A stretch of DNA of 64,000 bases, taken from contig NZ_CP156084.1 of the NCBI RefSeq assembly GCF_040687965.1, positions 2,604,501 to 2,668,500 of the forward strand, given 5' to 3'. The position numbers and the translations under genes are program-made. The notes beneath the pieces are model-generated. The model saw only the letters and a program-made list of their open reading frames with translations, made no database searches and was not told where the DNA came from. Positions 56,057 to 64,000 of this stretch are shown piece after piece. How positions within the stretch are numbered: the stretch's first letter is position 1; every line of letters begins with the position of its first letter. Source of the stretch: Methylocystis echinoides. Its GTDB lineage: Bacteria > Pseudomonadota > Alphaproteobacteria > Rhizobiales > Beijerinckiaceae.

Positions 56057-56670
56057 GATCTTCGTCGCGTTCGAACTCCGATCGAGCGGCTCCTGCAAAT
56101 TGAAGCGCAGCTGGAAAAGCGACTGCGGCAGCTTCAGGAGGACACTGTAGCAGCGCGGACGCGGCCGACCTCGCAACTTCTCCAATATTTCGTCGACTAT
56201 GCAGCGCCGCAGCTCAGCGTCACTCGCGGGCGCTTCGCTTCGCAGCGTCCAACCAGAACGAGGCCATCGACGCGGATCTTTTGGATCGGCTGTCGGAGCC
56301 CATGCGCTCGCTGATCTCGATTTCAATTTCACATAGTGTCGAGCCGCCAAAGGCGCGTAGGCAAGGGGAAGCCCGGACAAGCCGAGATGCGGCTGGGAAT
56401 AGCGCGTTACCTCGACCGCGTGGTCGCGACGATTGAAGACGACGGCGCGGGTCTCGACGCTCGAGGCGCAGGCGCGGCGGTCGACGCTGTGCGCGCGTCA
56501 ATCCGGGACCGCGGCGGCAACGTCGTCTTTGGCGCATCGGCGGCGGGCTCTGGTGATTCAGGCCGATGAAGGGCTATCTCTCCACGATTCGAAACGTCAT
56601 GGGCTGCGCTCTCCTGGCCAATGGCGAAATCGGCATCGTGCTGGATATGGCCACAATCGGCGCCGACTGA
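56057..56670 (+). pseudogene. Decayed second CheA-type histidine kinase
   Basis: Pieces of CheA appear in the right order but in shifting frames. LEKRLRQLQEDTVAARTRP matches the end of P3; EAIDADLLDRLSEPMRSLI matches the start of P4. GKPGQAEMRLG and ATIEDDGAGLDARG match the ATP-lid region, and LSTIRNVMGCALL with GEIGIVLDMATI matches the end of P5. Comparable segments of the intact cheA upstream are LEQLTRDIQDSVMAIRAQP, GTEVDKTVVERLTDPLTHMV, GKPEEGTLRLSA and DDGAGINRAR, so the fragment is homologous but not a recent copy. The N-box and most of P5 are missing, and at least two frameshifts are present. Confidence 0.6.
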
Positions 56671-56736
56671 CGGCGCGTCCAGTCAGAGCGCGAGCTGCAA
56701 CGACGCAGGCCGGCTGTGGCGAGAGCGGCGGTCGCA

Positions 56737-57267
56737 TCATTGCCGCAGGAGCCTGTCGATGAGGTGCAATTGCGAGTGGTGAAGCAGGAGCACCTTGTTG
56801 GAGGCGGCGAGCCGTTCGGCCGCGCGCGTATAGCCGCTGGTCGCGACGACGACGCCCCGCTGCGCGTCTTCATGAGCAATGGCCGCCACAATTTCCTGGA
56901 CGGCGCGGTTACCGACAGGTTTCGAATATTTCTTGCACTGGACAACGATGCGGGCGCCACGCTTCTCCGCGACGATATCCACCCCCTGATCGCCGCTGGC
57001 TTGGGTGACATGCGCGGTCCAGCGCCTCTCTCTCAACACGTCGGCGCAGAAGTGCTCGAATTCCCGGGGCGTCATACGATCGTCGAAGCGGGCCGTGCTG
57101 ATTTCATCGTAAACAACGATCGCCAAGTGTAGGACGCCGAAGAGCGCCAGGGCCATAAAGACGGTCCCCGAGGCATGGGGCCAGTAGGGGCCGGCGACAG
57201 CGGTGAAGAACGCTATCCACACGATCCATCGGGCTATTTTGGCCTTTTGTCCTTTATGGCGCGACAT
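56737..57267 (-). CDS. Membrane-anchored Mrr-like restriction endonuclease
   Basis: The 176-residue protein has two N-terminal membrane segments (IARWIVWIAFFTAVAGPYW; VFMALALFGVLHLAIVVYD). A cytoplasmic Mrr_cat-type PD-(D/E)XK domain follows: MTPREFEHFCADVL, then GDQGVDIVAEKRGARIVVQC with the Asp and the following Q-x-K. The last helix (NRAVQEIVAAIAHEDAQRGV) is also typical. Mrr-like nucleases cut modified or foreign DNA; the membrane-bound small type is widespread and poorly studied. It stands alone and converges on the CheA remnant. Confidence 0.8.
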   Translation of the reverse strand: MSRHKGQKAKIARWIVWIAFFTAVAGPYWPHASGTVFMALALFGVLHLAIVVYDEISTARFDDRMTPREFEHFCADVLRERRWTAHVTQASGDQGVDIVAEKRGARIVVQCKKYSKPVGNRAVQEIVAAIAHEDAQRGVVVATSGYTRAAERLAASNKVLLLHHSQLHLIDRLLRQ

Positions 57268-57638
57268 ACGTCCTTTTGTGCCTGGAGCGGGAAATAAGCA
57301 AACGTCCCCAAAACCTATTTTCTTGATCTCTAATAAACCGTGGTCGAAGCGACTGGCGCCCGCATGGTCGCCTGTGCGTCGCGTCCCGAGCTCGCGGCCG
57401 GGCGACTATACGCCCGCAATAGTAACTCTTCTGCCTAAAGGGATAATTTGTGGGGCCGACGTCAGGTCACAGCGTCTATTTTTGCTCTCTCTAGTTGACA
57501 TTAGTCTCAGGAAAACAATCTAAGGTGATAGGCCAAAGCTAATGTTGAGCCCGTTCTTGGCAAAAAATAAGGAAGGTGTGATTTACAAATTTATAGATCG
57601 GGCCTATTACAACAGCATCGAGACACCAAGAGGATGAA
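57268..57638. other. Gene-free, AT-richer stretch
   Basis: About 370 bases have lower GC than the flanks. It holds a promoter-like pair: TTGACA at 57495-57500 and ATCTAA at 57518-57523 with a 17-base spacer, which could serve the small HTH gene. No coding sequence is recognised. Confidence 0.45.
57495..57523 (+). promoter_or_regulatory. Candidate sigma-70 promoter for the small HTH gene
   Basis: A perfect -35 hexamer TTGACA at 57495-57500 is followed by a 17-base spacer and a moderate -10 (ATCTAA, 57518-57523). This leaves a leader of about 110 bases before the start at 57639. Confidence 0.4.
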
Positions 57639-57896
57639 ATGCAATTGACGTCTGCCGACACCGTCCAACTCAAGAAAATCATTGCGATCGCCGAGACGCT
57701 GCTCAAAAAGGCCGGTGGATCGCAGGAAAAAGGCGGTCGTTCCGATGCCAGTCATGGCGCGAGAATTCGCCGCTCGGGCAAGGAGCTCGCGGCGTTTCGC
57801 AAGATGCTGAAGGCTGAGCGTAAGGCCGGCGTTCCGGTCGCCCAATTGGCGAAAAAGCACGGCATCAGCCCTTCTTACATCTACCAGTTGGGCTGA
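57639..57896 (+). CDS. Small helix-turn-helix protein
   Basis: The 85-residue basic protein has an N-terminal helix (LKKIIAIAETLLKKAGG), a Lys/Arg-rich middle (RIRRSGKELAAFRKMLKAER) and a C-terminal helix-turn-helix (VAQLAKKHGISPSYIYQLG). It likely binds DNA; the middle segment may contact the backbone. Such small proteins recur in Hyphomicrobiales, with unknown role. The start has AAGAGG four bases upstream. It lies alone in the gene-poor stretch behind the chemotaxis island. Confidence 0.65.
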   Translation: MQLTSADTVQLKKIIAIAETLLKKAGGSQEKGGRSDASHGARIRRSGKELAAFRKMLKAERKAGVPVAQLAKKHGISPSYIYQLG

Positions 57897-58333
57897 TATT
57901 AACATTCTGTAAGGGAAATGGCGGGGCTAAGGGGCTCCGCCGTATCAAAGCGGTCGAGGGGTTTTCCCGCTGCAAAGGGCCATTTTGGGCAAGTCGCTCA
58001 TTAAAATCTCTTAATGCAGCATTGGCGCTAAGCCCCTTTGCGCCATTGTCTCTGGCCTGTCCTTATTGAGGAAGGCGCGCACACGTGTGGTCGGCGTGCT
58101 GCATTTTTGCAATAAGTTTTCAGATTGTGATGCGCTACAGCTGGTACTTTGTCGTCGTAGCATGACATCTGCTCAAATTGAGCACTAGTGGAATTACGGA
58201 GTTGAAAGCTCCAGGCGTCTTTTTCGAGAGTGAATAGCAGCGCGGCGCGCAGTCATGTGTCTCGCTCGACGGCCAACAGATAAGCGGCGTCGCACGATGC
58301 GTGAGCTGCCCGGGTGAAGGTAACGGCCCGAAA
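57897..58333. other. Gene-free stretch before lipB
   Basis: About 440 bases with no convincing reading frame. A weak hairpin (TGGCGC...GCGCCA around 58023-58045) has no U-tract. I see nothing else. Confidence 0.45.
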
Positions 58334-59062
58334 TCAGGCGGCGTCGCCAAAAATATCCGCAAATCTCCTGCGCAACGCAGCGTCGACTTCCGTCATGGAC
58401 GCTTGACGCCCCAGATCGGCGAGGCTCGTCACGCCGAGATGCGTCTCGCGGACGCCGCAGGGCGCAATGCCGGAAAAATGCGAAAGGTCGGGCGACACAT
58501 TGAGCGCCACGCCGTGGAAACTCACCCACTGGCGCAGACGCACGCCGATGGCGGCGATCTTGTCCTCCGCCGTCTCGCCCGTAGACGCGAGCGGCTTGTC
58601 CGGCCGCTGCACCCAGACGCCGACGCGCGCCTCGCGCCGCTGGCCGGCGACGCCGAAATCGGAAAGCGTCGCGATCAACCAGGATTCGAGCGCGCAGACA
58701 TAAGCGCGCGCGTCCCGCCGGCGGCGGGTAAGATCCAGCATGATGTAAGCGATCCGCTGGCCGGGGCCGTGATAGGTGAATTGCCCCCCGCGCCCTGTCC
58801 GATAGACTGGAAAACGCGGGTCCAACAAATCCGTGTCCTTGGCCGACGTTCCCGCGGTGTAGATGGGCGGGTGCTCCAGTAGCCAGACGCATTCCGGCGC
58901 GTCGCCGGCGGCAATAAGCGCCGCGCGTCGTTCCATTTTTGAGACGGCCTCGTCATAGTCGACAAGAGTATCGCTTACGCGCCATTCCACGGGCGGCGTG
59001 TCCCGCTCAGGCAGGAACGCTGTGCTGAGCGAATTCCTTGGCAGGGAGCAGGGCGCGCTCAT
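58334..59062 (-). CDS. lipB: Octanoyl-[ACP]:protein N-octanoyltransferase LipB
   Basis: LipB moves octanoate from acyl carrier protein to lipoyl domains, the first step of lipoate assembly. The 242-residue protein has the [21 protein letters not shown] motif region, with catalytic Cys202 ([14 protein letters not shown]) and Lys168 ([11 protein letters not shown]). The N-terminal 25 residues are variable, so an internal start is possible. lipA is not in the window. Confidence 0.95.
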   Translation of the reverse strand: MSAPCSLPRNSLSTAFLPERDTPPVEWRVSDTLVDYDEAVSKMERRAALIAAGDAPECVWLLEHPPIYTAGTSAKDTDLLDPRFPVYRTGRGGQFTYHGPGQRIAYIMLDLTRRRRDARAYVCALESWLIATLSDFGVAGQRREARVGVWVQRPDKPLASTGETAEDKIAAIGVRLRQWVSFHGVALNVSPDLSHFSGIAPCGVRETHLGVTSLADLGRQASMTEVDAALRRRFADIFGDAA

Positions 59063-59468
59063 TCGATCGCGTCTTTCAGCGTCGCCCGGCCGTCCGCGCT
59101 CGATGGCGCTGTCGATCTCGTTGCGACCGGAAATGAAATTCTTCTCGTCATGGGAGACAACCTTCCTCGGTTCGAGACCTCAAGCGCAATCGAGTTTCGG
59201 CGAACGACTTAAGTTGCTCGCCAGAGCTGCTGACGCCATCCAGCGCCTGCCGCTCGCCTTCGAGGCCGCTCGAATGTCCCACCTCCACATTTAGGAAGCA
59301 AAAGCGATCGCCGACAGCGCTGGCGTCAGTCGCCCAGGCGCGACGGCAAAGCGCTTTTCCGCCGCGCGGGCGGTTTGAGGAAACACTGCGCGCACGCCCT
59401 TGTCAGCGCCCGGCCGATTTGTTACAGGCTGCGCGCCGGCGCTTCGCAGTTTGCGTTCAGCGCCCCGT
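59063..59468. other. Region between lipB and tRNA-Leu, no recognised gene
   Basis: About 400 bases. The plus strand has a short frame reading [20 protein letters not shown] up to a stop near 59212 and an unrelated one after it. These could be remnants of a lost gene, but I cannot assign them. Confidence 0.35.
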
Positions 59469-59553
59469 GCGGCCGTGGCGGAATTGGTAGACGCGCTAGC
59501 TTGAGGTGCTAGTTGGGAGACCAGTGGAGGTTCGAGTCCTCTCGGCCGCACCA
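59469..59553 (+). tRNA. tRNA-Leu, anticodon GAG
   Basis: The 85-nt gene has a seven-pair acceptor stem (GCGGCCG at 59469-59475 with CGGCCGC at 59543-59549), a D-arm with GGCGGAATTGGTAGAC, and an anticodon stem CTAGC/GCTAG around the loop TTGAGGT, so the anticodon is GAG. It also has a long variable arm, a T-arm with GGTTCGAGTCC, and an encoded 3' CCA. The minus-strand open reading through it is a well-known tRNA artefact. Confidence 0.97.
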
Positions 59554-59732
59554 GTTCGAGGCGAAAATCAACGCCCGTCATCTCACTCAAAGGGACAACT
59601 CGCCCCTCACGGGACGCCTGCGATCGGCCGCGTCGCGCCCTGGCTCCGGCCCGCGCCACATGCGCGCCGACCGCTGCTGCTGCTTACGCGCTTAGCGCCA
59701 AGGGCCGCTCCCCGTCGATAGTTGCACACTTG

Positions 59733-59760
59733 TTGACAAAGGCTACTGAGTTTGTATTCT
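59733..59760 (+). promoter_or_regulatory. Strong sigma-70-type promoter in front of a candidate small RNA
   Basis: TTGACA at 59733-59738 is followed by a 16-base spacer and TATTCT at 59755-59760. The -35 is perfect and the -10 has four of six consensus bases. Transcription would begin near 59767. No protein start follows closely. Confidence 0.6.
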
Positions 59761-59766
59761 ATAAAC

Positions 59767-59862
59767 GACCGGTCGACGTTTTATTCCTCTGCTCGTCGGC
59801 TTGTCTGTCCTTGCTTCATCCCCAACGACGGCCCGCCCTCCCTCCGGCGGGCCGTTCCCCTT
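59767..59862 (+). ncRNA. Candidate small RNA with anti-Shine-Dalgarno loop
   Basis: The segment runs from the predicted start near 59767 to the end of a 3' hairpin. The hairpin has a perfect 10-bp stem (59828-59837 with 59846-59855) and the eight-base loop CTCCCTCC at 59838-59845. It is followed by TTCCCCTT, a poor but pyrimidine-rich tail. The 60 bases before it lack a convincing reading frame. CUCC-rich loops that can pair with ribosome-binding sites are a known feature of several alphaproteobacterial trans-acting RNAs, but I cannot match this one to a family. Expression is unproven. Confidence 0.45.
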
Positions 59863-60129
59863 CAGGCGCGATGATTCTGCAAAAACGAGAGGCGAGGGGC
59901 CCGGCAGGCGGGCGCGCGGCCGCCTGGGCAAAATACAGCCACATTTGCGTTTCCTGATGTGTGTCAAACTGGCGCATGGGAGGGCTTAAGCTTGGCCCTG
60001 CCGCCAGGGCTGGGGGCAAATCATCCGGGAGCGTAGGTCCCGGTAGCAGGTCGGTGAGTAGCGGCGCTTCGACGTCGCTGAGCACGCGCGGCGCGCGCGG
60101 TTTCCCGACCGATGCCCGGAGTAGACAGT

Positions 60130-61086
60130 ATGAGCGTATTCTTCGAAAACCACGGCCGCGATCGCGGCTACGAGTCGGACGCCCTGCCGGGCGAATCCAA
60201 AGTGTCGGCGTTTCTGGACAGAGGCGGGCAGGTCCGCCGGGATCGCAAGGAGCGGGACGACCCGCCCTTGTGGGGCTACTCCTACGATCGCGCCGAGGGC
60301 GTCATTCATCTGCTGCTCGCCTTCAGCATTGTCGGCGGGCTGGCGGCGATCCTCAATTCCGGGTTGTTTGCGCCGGACGCGCCACAGATCCGAAAGGTCG
60401 AGTCGCGGCCGGCGGCGTCATCGCCTGCCGCCGCGCCGCAACAGCGGGCGGATGTGAAGCCGATATCGGCGCCCGCCGCTCCGCCCGCGACGGCGACGGC
60501 CGTCGTCGAGCCCGCGGCGCCGTCGCCTGCCGAGGCCCGGCCGCTTGCGCCAATGGAGAAGGCTGAGGCGGCCGCGCCGTCTGCCTCCCTGCTCGATTCG
60601 CGGCCGTTGACCGAGATCGCCGCCGCGTCGGCGAAGGCGCCGGAGCCGCTCGCGCCGCCGCCTGCAACAATGCGGGGCGGCCCCGATCCGAGCGAAGCGC
60701 CGGCGGAGAGCGTCGCAGACGCCGGCCCGCCGTCCGTCGCCGACGCCGCCCCGGCTCCCGCCAACGAAGCGTCGGCGGGCGAAGAGGCGGCGCCCGCCGC
60801 CCCGAGAGCGGCCCAGGCGCCCCGCGTCGAGGCGAAATCGGAAGATCGCGGGCGGATGGCGCGTTGCTATCTGAAACTATCCGGTCGCGTGCAGTCGAGC
60901 GGCTCCTGCCGGGTGCGGCATACGGATGATTCGGTCATTCTCGATTTGCCGGGCAAGCCGCTCGAACTCGCCCATGCGCACGGCAGGACGTGGATCGCCA
61001 CGCTCGGCGGCCGCAATCTCGGCAAGGTCTACCGTAACGGCGCCTGTTGGGGCGCGCATGGCTTCTATGCCTGTGAGAACGGCTAA
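60130..61086 (+). CDS. Membrane protein with Pro/Ala-rich linker and C-terminal Cys domain
   Basis: From the ATG at 60130 (MSVFFENHGRDRGYE) the product is 318 residues; an ATG six codons earlier also fits. A charged cytoplasmic part of about 55 residues is followed by one membrane segment (VIHLLLAFSIVGGLAAIL), a 165-residue Pro/Ala linker, and a folded C-terminal domain of about 75 residues. That domain has four Cys (RCYLK, GSCRV, GACWGAHGFYACENG), presumably disulfide-bonded outside the membrane. No family recognised. The layout suggests a periplasm-spanning envelope protein. It converges on the deacetylase gene. Confidence 0.7.
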   Translation: MSVFFENHGRDRGYESDALPGESKVSAFLDRGGQVRRDRKERDDPPLWGYSYDRAEGVIHLLLAFSIVGGLAAILNSGLFAPDAPQIRKVESRPAASSPAAAPQQRADVKPISAPAAPPATATAVVEPAAPSPAEARPLAPMEKAEAAAPSASLLDSRPLTEIAAASAKAPEPLAPPPATMRGGPDPSEAPAESVADAGPPSVADAAPAPANEASAGEEAAPAAPRAAQAPRVEAKSEDRGRMARCYLKLSGRVQSSGSCRVRHTDDSVILDLPGKPLELAHAHGRTWIATLGGRNLGKVYRNGACWGAHGFYACENG

Positions 61087-61092
61087 AACCGA

Positions 61093-61977
61093 TTAGTCGT
61101 CGCCCGCGGGGTGGCGATGGCCTTCGGCCCCGGGGTCGGCGCCCCGGGGCAGCTTGCTCTTGCCGGCGAGCGTCTTGGCGATGATCGGCTCGGTCGTCGA
61201 GCTCCAGCCTGGCCCGGCTTCGACAATCGGCGTTTCGCCTTCTCCAGGCGCAATGTGAACGAGACGATAGCCGCGCGCTTTCAGGGCGCGCAGGAAATCC
61301 GGAAGCATCTGCGCCGTCTGGGCTTTCGAATCGTGGAAGAGCACGATCCCCTTGCCCGCCTTCTCCAGCCGCGACATCACAAGGTCGAGTTCGCCTTTTG
61401 GCGACATCGGCGACCAGTCCGACGCCCATAGGTCCGAGCCGAAGATCGTATAGCCCTTTCCCTCGAGATAGCTGACGAGGGCGGGCGTGTCGGCGAAGCC
61501 GGGGAAGCGGAAGAAAGGCGCGGTTTTGTCGCCGATTGCGCGCTCGACGGCCTTGATTCCTTTTTCGATGTCGGCTTTTGCGTCGTTGTCCTCGAGCAGC
61601 CGCAGCGTCATGGCGGGGTGGCTGTAGGAGTGGTTGCCGATCGTATGGCCCTCGGCCGCCGCTCGTTTGACCAGCGCAGGCGTTTCCTCGGCGTTGCGGC
61701 CGATGATGAAGAAGGTCGCCCGCGCGCATTCCTTGGCGAGGGCGTCCAGCACGCGCGCCGTCGGCGCCGCTGGTCCGTCGTCGAAGGTGAGAACGACTTC
61801 ACGATCCGCGAGATCGAGCGTGCGCGGATAGCTTTGTAAGCCGAGAGCGGCTCCTTTGGGGCCGATGGCGATGGTGCGGGAGACGCCGAGCGCGTCGGGC
61901 CCGCAGTCTCGGGCGAAAGTGGGGGTTGCGGCGAGGATCGCCACGCAGAGAACGGCGGCGCGGGAAAAGTGGATCAT
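61093..61977 (-). CDS. Secreted polysaccharide deacetylase (carbohydrate esterase 4)
   Basis: This removes acetyl groups from N-acetylglucosamine polymers such as peptidoglycan or capsule. The 294-residue protein has a signal peptide (AAVLCVAILAATPTFA) and the NodB-type domain with LTFDDGPAAP (motif 1), the metal-binding HSYSHPAM (motif 2), FFRFPGFADTP (motif 3) and IVLFHDS near the end. The start at 61977 is set by the signal peptide; open reading upstream is antisense to mgtE. The last 40 residues are basic and probably unstructured. Substrate unknown. Confidence 0.88.
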   Translation of the reverse strand: MIHFSRAAVLCVAILAATPTFARDCGPDALGVSRTIAIGPKGAALGLQSYPRTLDLADREVVLTFDDGPAAPTARVLDALAKECARATFFIIGRNAEETPALVKRAAAEGHTIGNHSYSHPAMTLRLLEDNDAKADIEKGIKAVERAIGDKTAPFFRFPGFADTPALVSYLEGKGYTIFGSDLWASDWSPMSPKGELDLVMSRLEKAGKGIVLFHDSKAQTAQMLPDFLRALKARGYRLVHIAPGEGETPIVEAGPGWSSTTEPIIAKTLAGKSKLPRGADPGAEGHRHPAGDD

Positions 61978-62046
61978 GTCGGTTTTGCCGGTTTGCTTCC
62001 GCGCGCGCGCGGGGTAAGAGCCTGAAGCCTTGTAGCGGGAATCGGC

Positions 62047-63456
62047 ATGCCACTCGACCAAGACGAAACGGCGACGGGCGCCGAGGGTTTTCGCGAAGAA
62101 GGCGGCGGCCTGGACGCCGATTTCGTCTTCGAGGTGGAGGCCGCCATTGCGCTCGGCAACGCCGACCGGGTTCATGAACTCGTCGGCGGGCTGCACGAAG
62201 CCGATGTCGGCGCGCTGCTGGAACGCTTGAGCCATGAGGCGCGTCCGCGCCTTGTCGAGCTGATGGGCGCCGACTTCGACTTTACCGCGCTCATGGAGGT
62301 GGGGGAAGCCACCCGGGAAGATATTCTCGAAGAGCTGCCGGTCGAAACGCTCGTAGAGGGCGTGCGCGAACTCGAAAGCGACGACGCCGTCGCGCTGCTC
62401 GAAACGCTGGAGCCGGCGGAGCAGGCGGAGGTTCTCGACGCGCTGCCCGCGCAAGAGCGGATCGTCCTGCGCCGGTCGCTCGACTATCCGGAAGACTCGG
62501 CCGGCCGTCTGATGCAGACGACGCTGATCGCGGTGCCGCCGTTCTGGACCGCCGGCCGCGTCCTCGATTTCTTCCGCGAGACGGAAGGCGACGAGCTGCC
62601 GGACAGCTTTTTCGAGGTCTTCGTCGTCGATCCCGGCTATCACCTGCTCGGCACGGTCTTTCTCGACGCGCTGGTGCGGGCGAAGCCCAACGCCCGGCTC
62701 GACGAGATCATGCAGGCGGATCGCCGGCGGGTGAAGGCGACCGAGGACGGCGCCGAGGCCGCCCGTCTGTTCGAGCGCTACAATCTCGTGTCGGCGCCCG
62801 TCGTCGACGAATCCGAGCGTCTCGTCGGCGTGCTGACCATCGACGACATCGTCGACGTCATCCAGGAGCAGGCCTCAGAGGAGATCAAGGCGCTCGGCGG
62901 CGTGAACCCCGAGGAGGAGCTCACCGACGATTTCTGGTGGATCGCGCGCAGCCGGTTCGCCTGGCTCTTCGTTAATATGCTCACCGCCTTCATCACCTCG
63001 AGCGTGCTCAAGACCTTCCAGTCGCAGCTCGAGCAAATGGTCGCGCTTGCGGTTCTAGGGCCGATCGTGGCCGGACAGGGCGGCAATTCCGCGACCCAGA
63101 CCATGACCGTGGCCGTGCGGGCCCTCGCCACCCGCGAGCTCAACCGCGCCAACGCCTTGAAAATTATTTTCCGCGAGCTGGCGATCGGCGCGGTCAATGG
63201 CGCGGCGTTCGGAATGGTGACCGGAGTCGTCGCGGCCAACTGGTTCCACAATGTCGGGCTGTTGCCTGTTATGGCTTTGGCGATGTTTACGAATCTCGTC
63301 GCGGGCGCCTTTGGCGGCATTATCGTGCCGCTCGTCTTCGACCGTTTCAAATTCGATCCGGCGGTCTCTTCCGGCCCCTTCGTCACCACCATCACCGACG
63401 TTGTGGGCTACGGGGCTTTCCTTACAATCGCCAGCATCTGGTTTCATCTGGGCTGA
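62047..63456 (+). CDS. mgtE: Magnesium transporter MgtE
   Basis: This is a dimeric Mg2+ channel gated by internal magnesium. The 469-residue protein has the N-terminal MgtE_N helical domain (residues 30-135), two CBS domains (about 135-260, with LVGVLTIDDIVDVIQEQ), a plug helix, and five membrane segments. The pore motif region is GPIVAGQGGNSATQTM, and FGGIIVPLVFDRF is in the last part. It is divergent from the deacetylase. CorA at the other end of the window is an alternative magnesium route. Confidence 0.94.
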   Translation: MPLDQDETATGAEGFREEGGGLDADFVFEVEAAIALGNADRVHELVGGLHEADVGALLERLSHEARPRLVELMGADFDFTALMEVGEATREDILEELPVETLVEGVRELESDDAVALLETLEPAEQAEVLDALPAQERIVLRRSLDYPEDSAGRLMQTTLIAVPPFWTAGRVLDFFRETEGDELPDSFFEVFVVDPGYHLLGTVFLDALVRAKPNARLDEIMQADRRRVKATEDGAEAARLFERYNLVSAPVVDESERLVGVLTIDDIVDVIQEQASEEIKALGGVNPEEELTDDFWWIARSRFAWLFVNMLTAFITSSVLKTFQSQLEQMVALAVLGPIVAGQGGNSATQTMTVAVRALATRELNRANALKIIFRELAIGAVNGAAFGMVTGVVAANWFHNVGLLPVMALAMFTNLVAGAFGGIIVPLVFDRFKFDPAVSSGPFVTTITDVVGYGAFLTIASIWFHLG

Positions 63457-63509
63457 GTCGGCGGCGGCCATTAACGCTTCGTTACCGGCTGAGGGGATAA
63501 TTTGACGAA

Positions 63510-64000
63510 ATGCGCTCGTTGAATTTTTCTGTTTTGCGTTTCACTGCGCTCGCTTGCGTTGCGGCCAGCACGGTGACACTCGCCGCCTGCGGCAGCGCCT
63601 ACGACCCCGGCTACGCCCGGCGCCCGCGCTTCGCCACCAGCGCCCCTCTGGTCAACGCCAAGAAGGACCCGACCTTCCTCGCCTATGCGGTGCCGGAGAC
63701 CGACCTTCACCTCTTCCCCGCGACCCGCAGCGCCGAATTCGCCGTCCACGGCATCGACGTCTCCAAATATCAGGGCGACATCGACTGGGAGCAGGTGCGG
63801 GATTCGGGCGTCGCCTTCGCCTATATCAAGGCGACGGAGGGCGGCGACAAGACCGACTCGAAATTCCAGTATAATTGGGCGGCCTCCAAGGCGGCCGGCG
63901 TGCCGCGCGGCGCCTATCACTTTGTCTACTGGTGCCGCCCGCCACACGAAGAAATCGCCAATTTCGCCTCCGCCGTCCCCAATGACCCGGAAGCCCTGCC
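63510..64000 (+). CDS. GH25 lysozyme-like lipoprotein, 3' end cut by window
   Basis: Visible are 163 codons from the ATG at 63510. A lipoprotein signal has lipobox LAAC (Cys27), followed by a spacer and the start of a glycosyl hydrolase 25 domain: HGIDVSKYQGDIDWEQVR with the first catalytic-site Asp, FAYIKATEGG, and GVPRGAYHFV. GH25 enzymes cut the N-acetylmuramic acid linkage of peptidoglycan. The rest lies beyond the window. Confidence 0.88.
   Translation, partial: MRSLNFSVLRFTALACVAASTVTLAACGSAYDPGYARRPRFATSAPLVNAKKDPTFLAYAVPETDLHLFPATRSAEFAVHGIDVSKYQGDIDWEQVRDSGVAFAYIKATEGGDKTDSKFQYNWAASKAAGVPRGAYHFVYWCRPPHEEIANFASAVPNDPEAL

Noticed and set aside
57203-57523. 106-codon plus-strand frame across the nuclease gene start
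   Set aside because: It is partly antisense to the Mrr-like gene and has no domain or start signal.
59291-59659. 122-codon minus-strand reading frame with the phrase RPRGLEPPLVSQ
   Set aside because: It is the antisense translation of the tRNA-Leu gene and its flanks, a known annotation artefact.
61978-62643. Upstream extension of the polysaccharide deacetylase
   Set aside because: It is antisense to mgtE and precedes a normal signal peptide.

Overview
The window is about 64 kb of high-GC DNA that reads as chromosomal sequence of an alphaproteobacterium of the order Hyphomicrobiales (Rhizobiales). The evidence is direct GAAC-N7-GAAC LexA boxes in front of lexA, a DnaG primase whose zinc-ligand positions have been replaced, DUF1491 and DUF2336 proteins, PleC/DivJ-type cell-cycle kinases, and a chemotaxis operon in the Sinorhizobium-type order with CheS-like and CheT-like genes. 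Some small secreted proteins resemble those of methanotrophic Methylocystaceae, but that finer placement is a guess. No complete mobile element, rRNA operon or CRISPR array is visible. There is one tRNA, tRNA-Leu(GAG).

Layout. 1-9 kb: the 3' part of glnD, grpE with a heat-shock-type promoter candidate, corA, a lytic-transglycosylase-like membrane protein, a glycine-zipper lipoprotein, a nucleoside deoxyribosyltransferase-like enzyme, a DegP protease with a strong terminator, and an OmpR-type regulator. 9-16 kb: a Tyr/Trp-rich tandem-repeat secreted protein inserted between that regulator and its probable sensor kinase, a PleC-like kinase whose 3' end overlaps the sensor kinase tail to tail, and aminopeptidase N. 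16-22 kb: a tripartite heavy-metal-type RND efflux operon. 22-31 kb: an alpha/beta hydrolase with a TTG start, accA, a YafK-type L,D-transpeptidase, lexA with two operators, comEC, and small DUF genes. 31-41 kb: a peptidoglycan-binding protein translationally coupled to a DivJ/PleC-type kinase, a coiled-coil protein with a clear terminator, a divergent HupE/NikR pair implying nickel control, dnaG, rpoD, and a Uma2-family pseudogene.

41-46 kb: an ispA-DUF1345-MHS transporter operon, a second glycine-zipper lipoprotein, and an isoaspartyl peptidase/asparaginase. 46-56 kb: a chemotaxis island with a globin-coupled soluble receptor, a membrane receptor, cheW, a STAS protein (cheS-like), cheY1, cheA, cheR, cheB, cheY2, cheD and a small protein with a DxxxQ motif (cheT-like). 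The genes are nearly contiguous, with several 4-base overlaps. Directly behind it lies a decayed second CheA-type kinase. 56.7-60 kb is gene-poor, with a membrane-anchored Mrr-like nuclease, a small HTH protein, lipB, the tRNA and a candidate small RNA. 60-64 kb: a Pro/Ala-rich membrane protein, a polysaccharide deacetylase, the MgtE magnesium transporter, and the start of a GH25 lysozyme-like lipoprotein cut by the window end.

The window is mostly housekeeping. The parts most worth a second look are the chemotaxis island with its CheS/CheT-like genes and CheA fossil, the zinc-less primase, the repeat protein between a two-component pair, the candidate small RNA near 59.8 kb, and the NikR-coupled micro-ORF.
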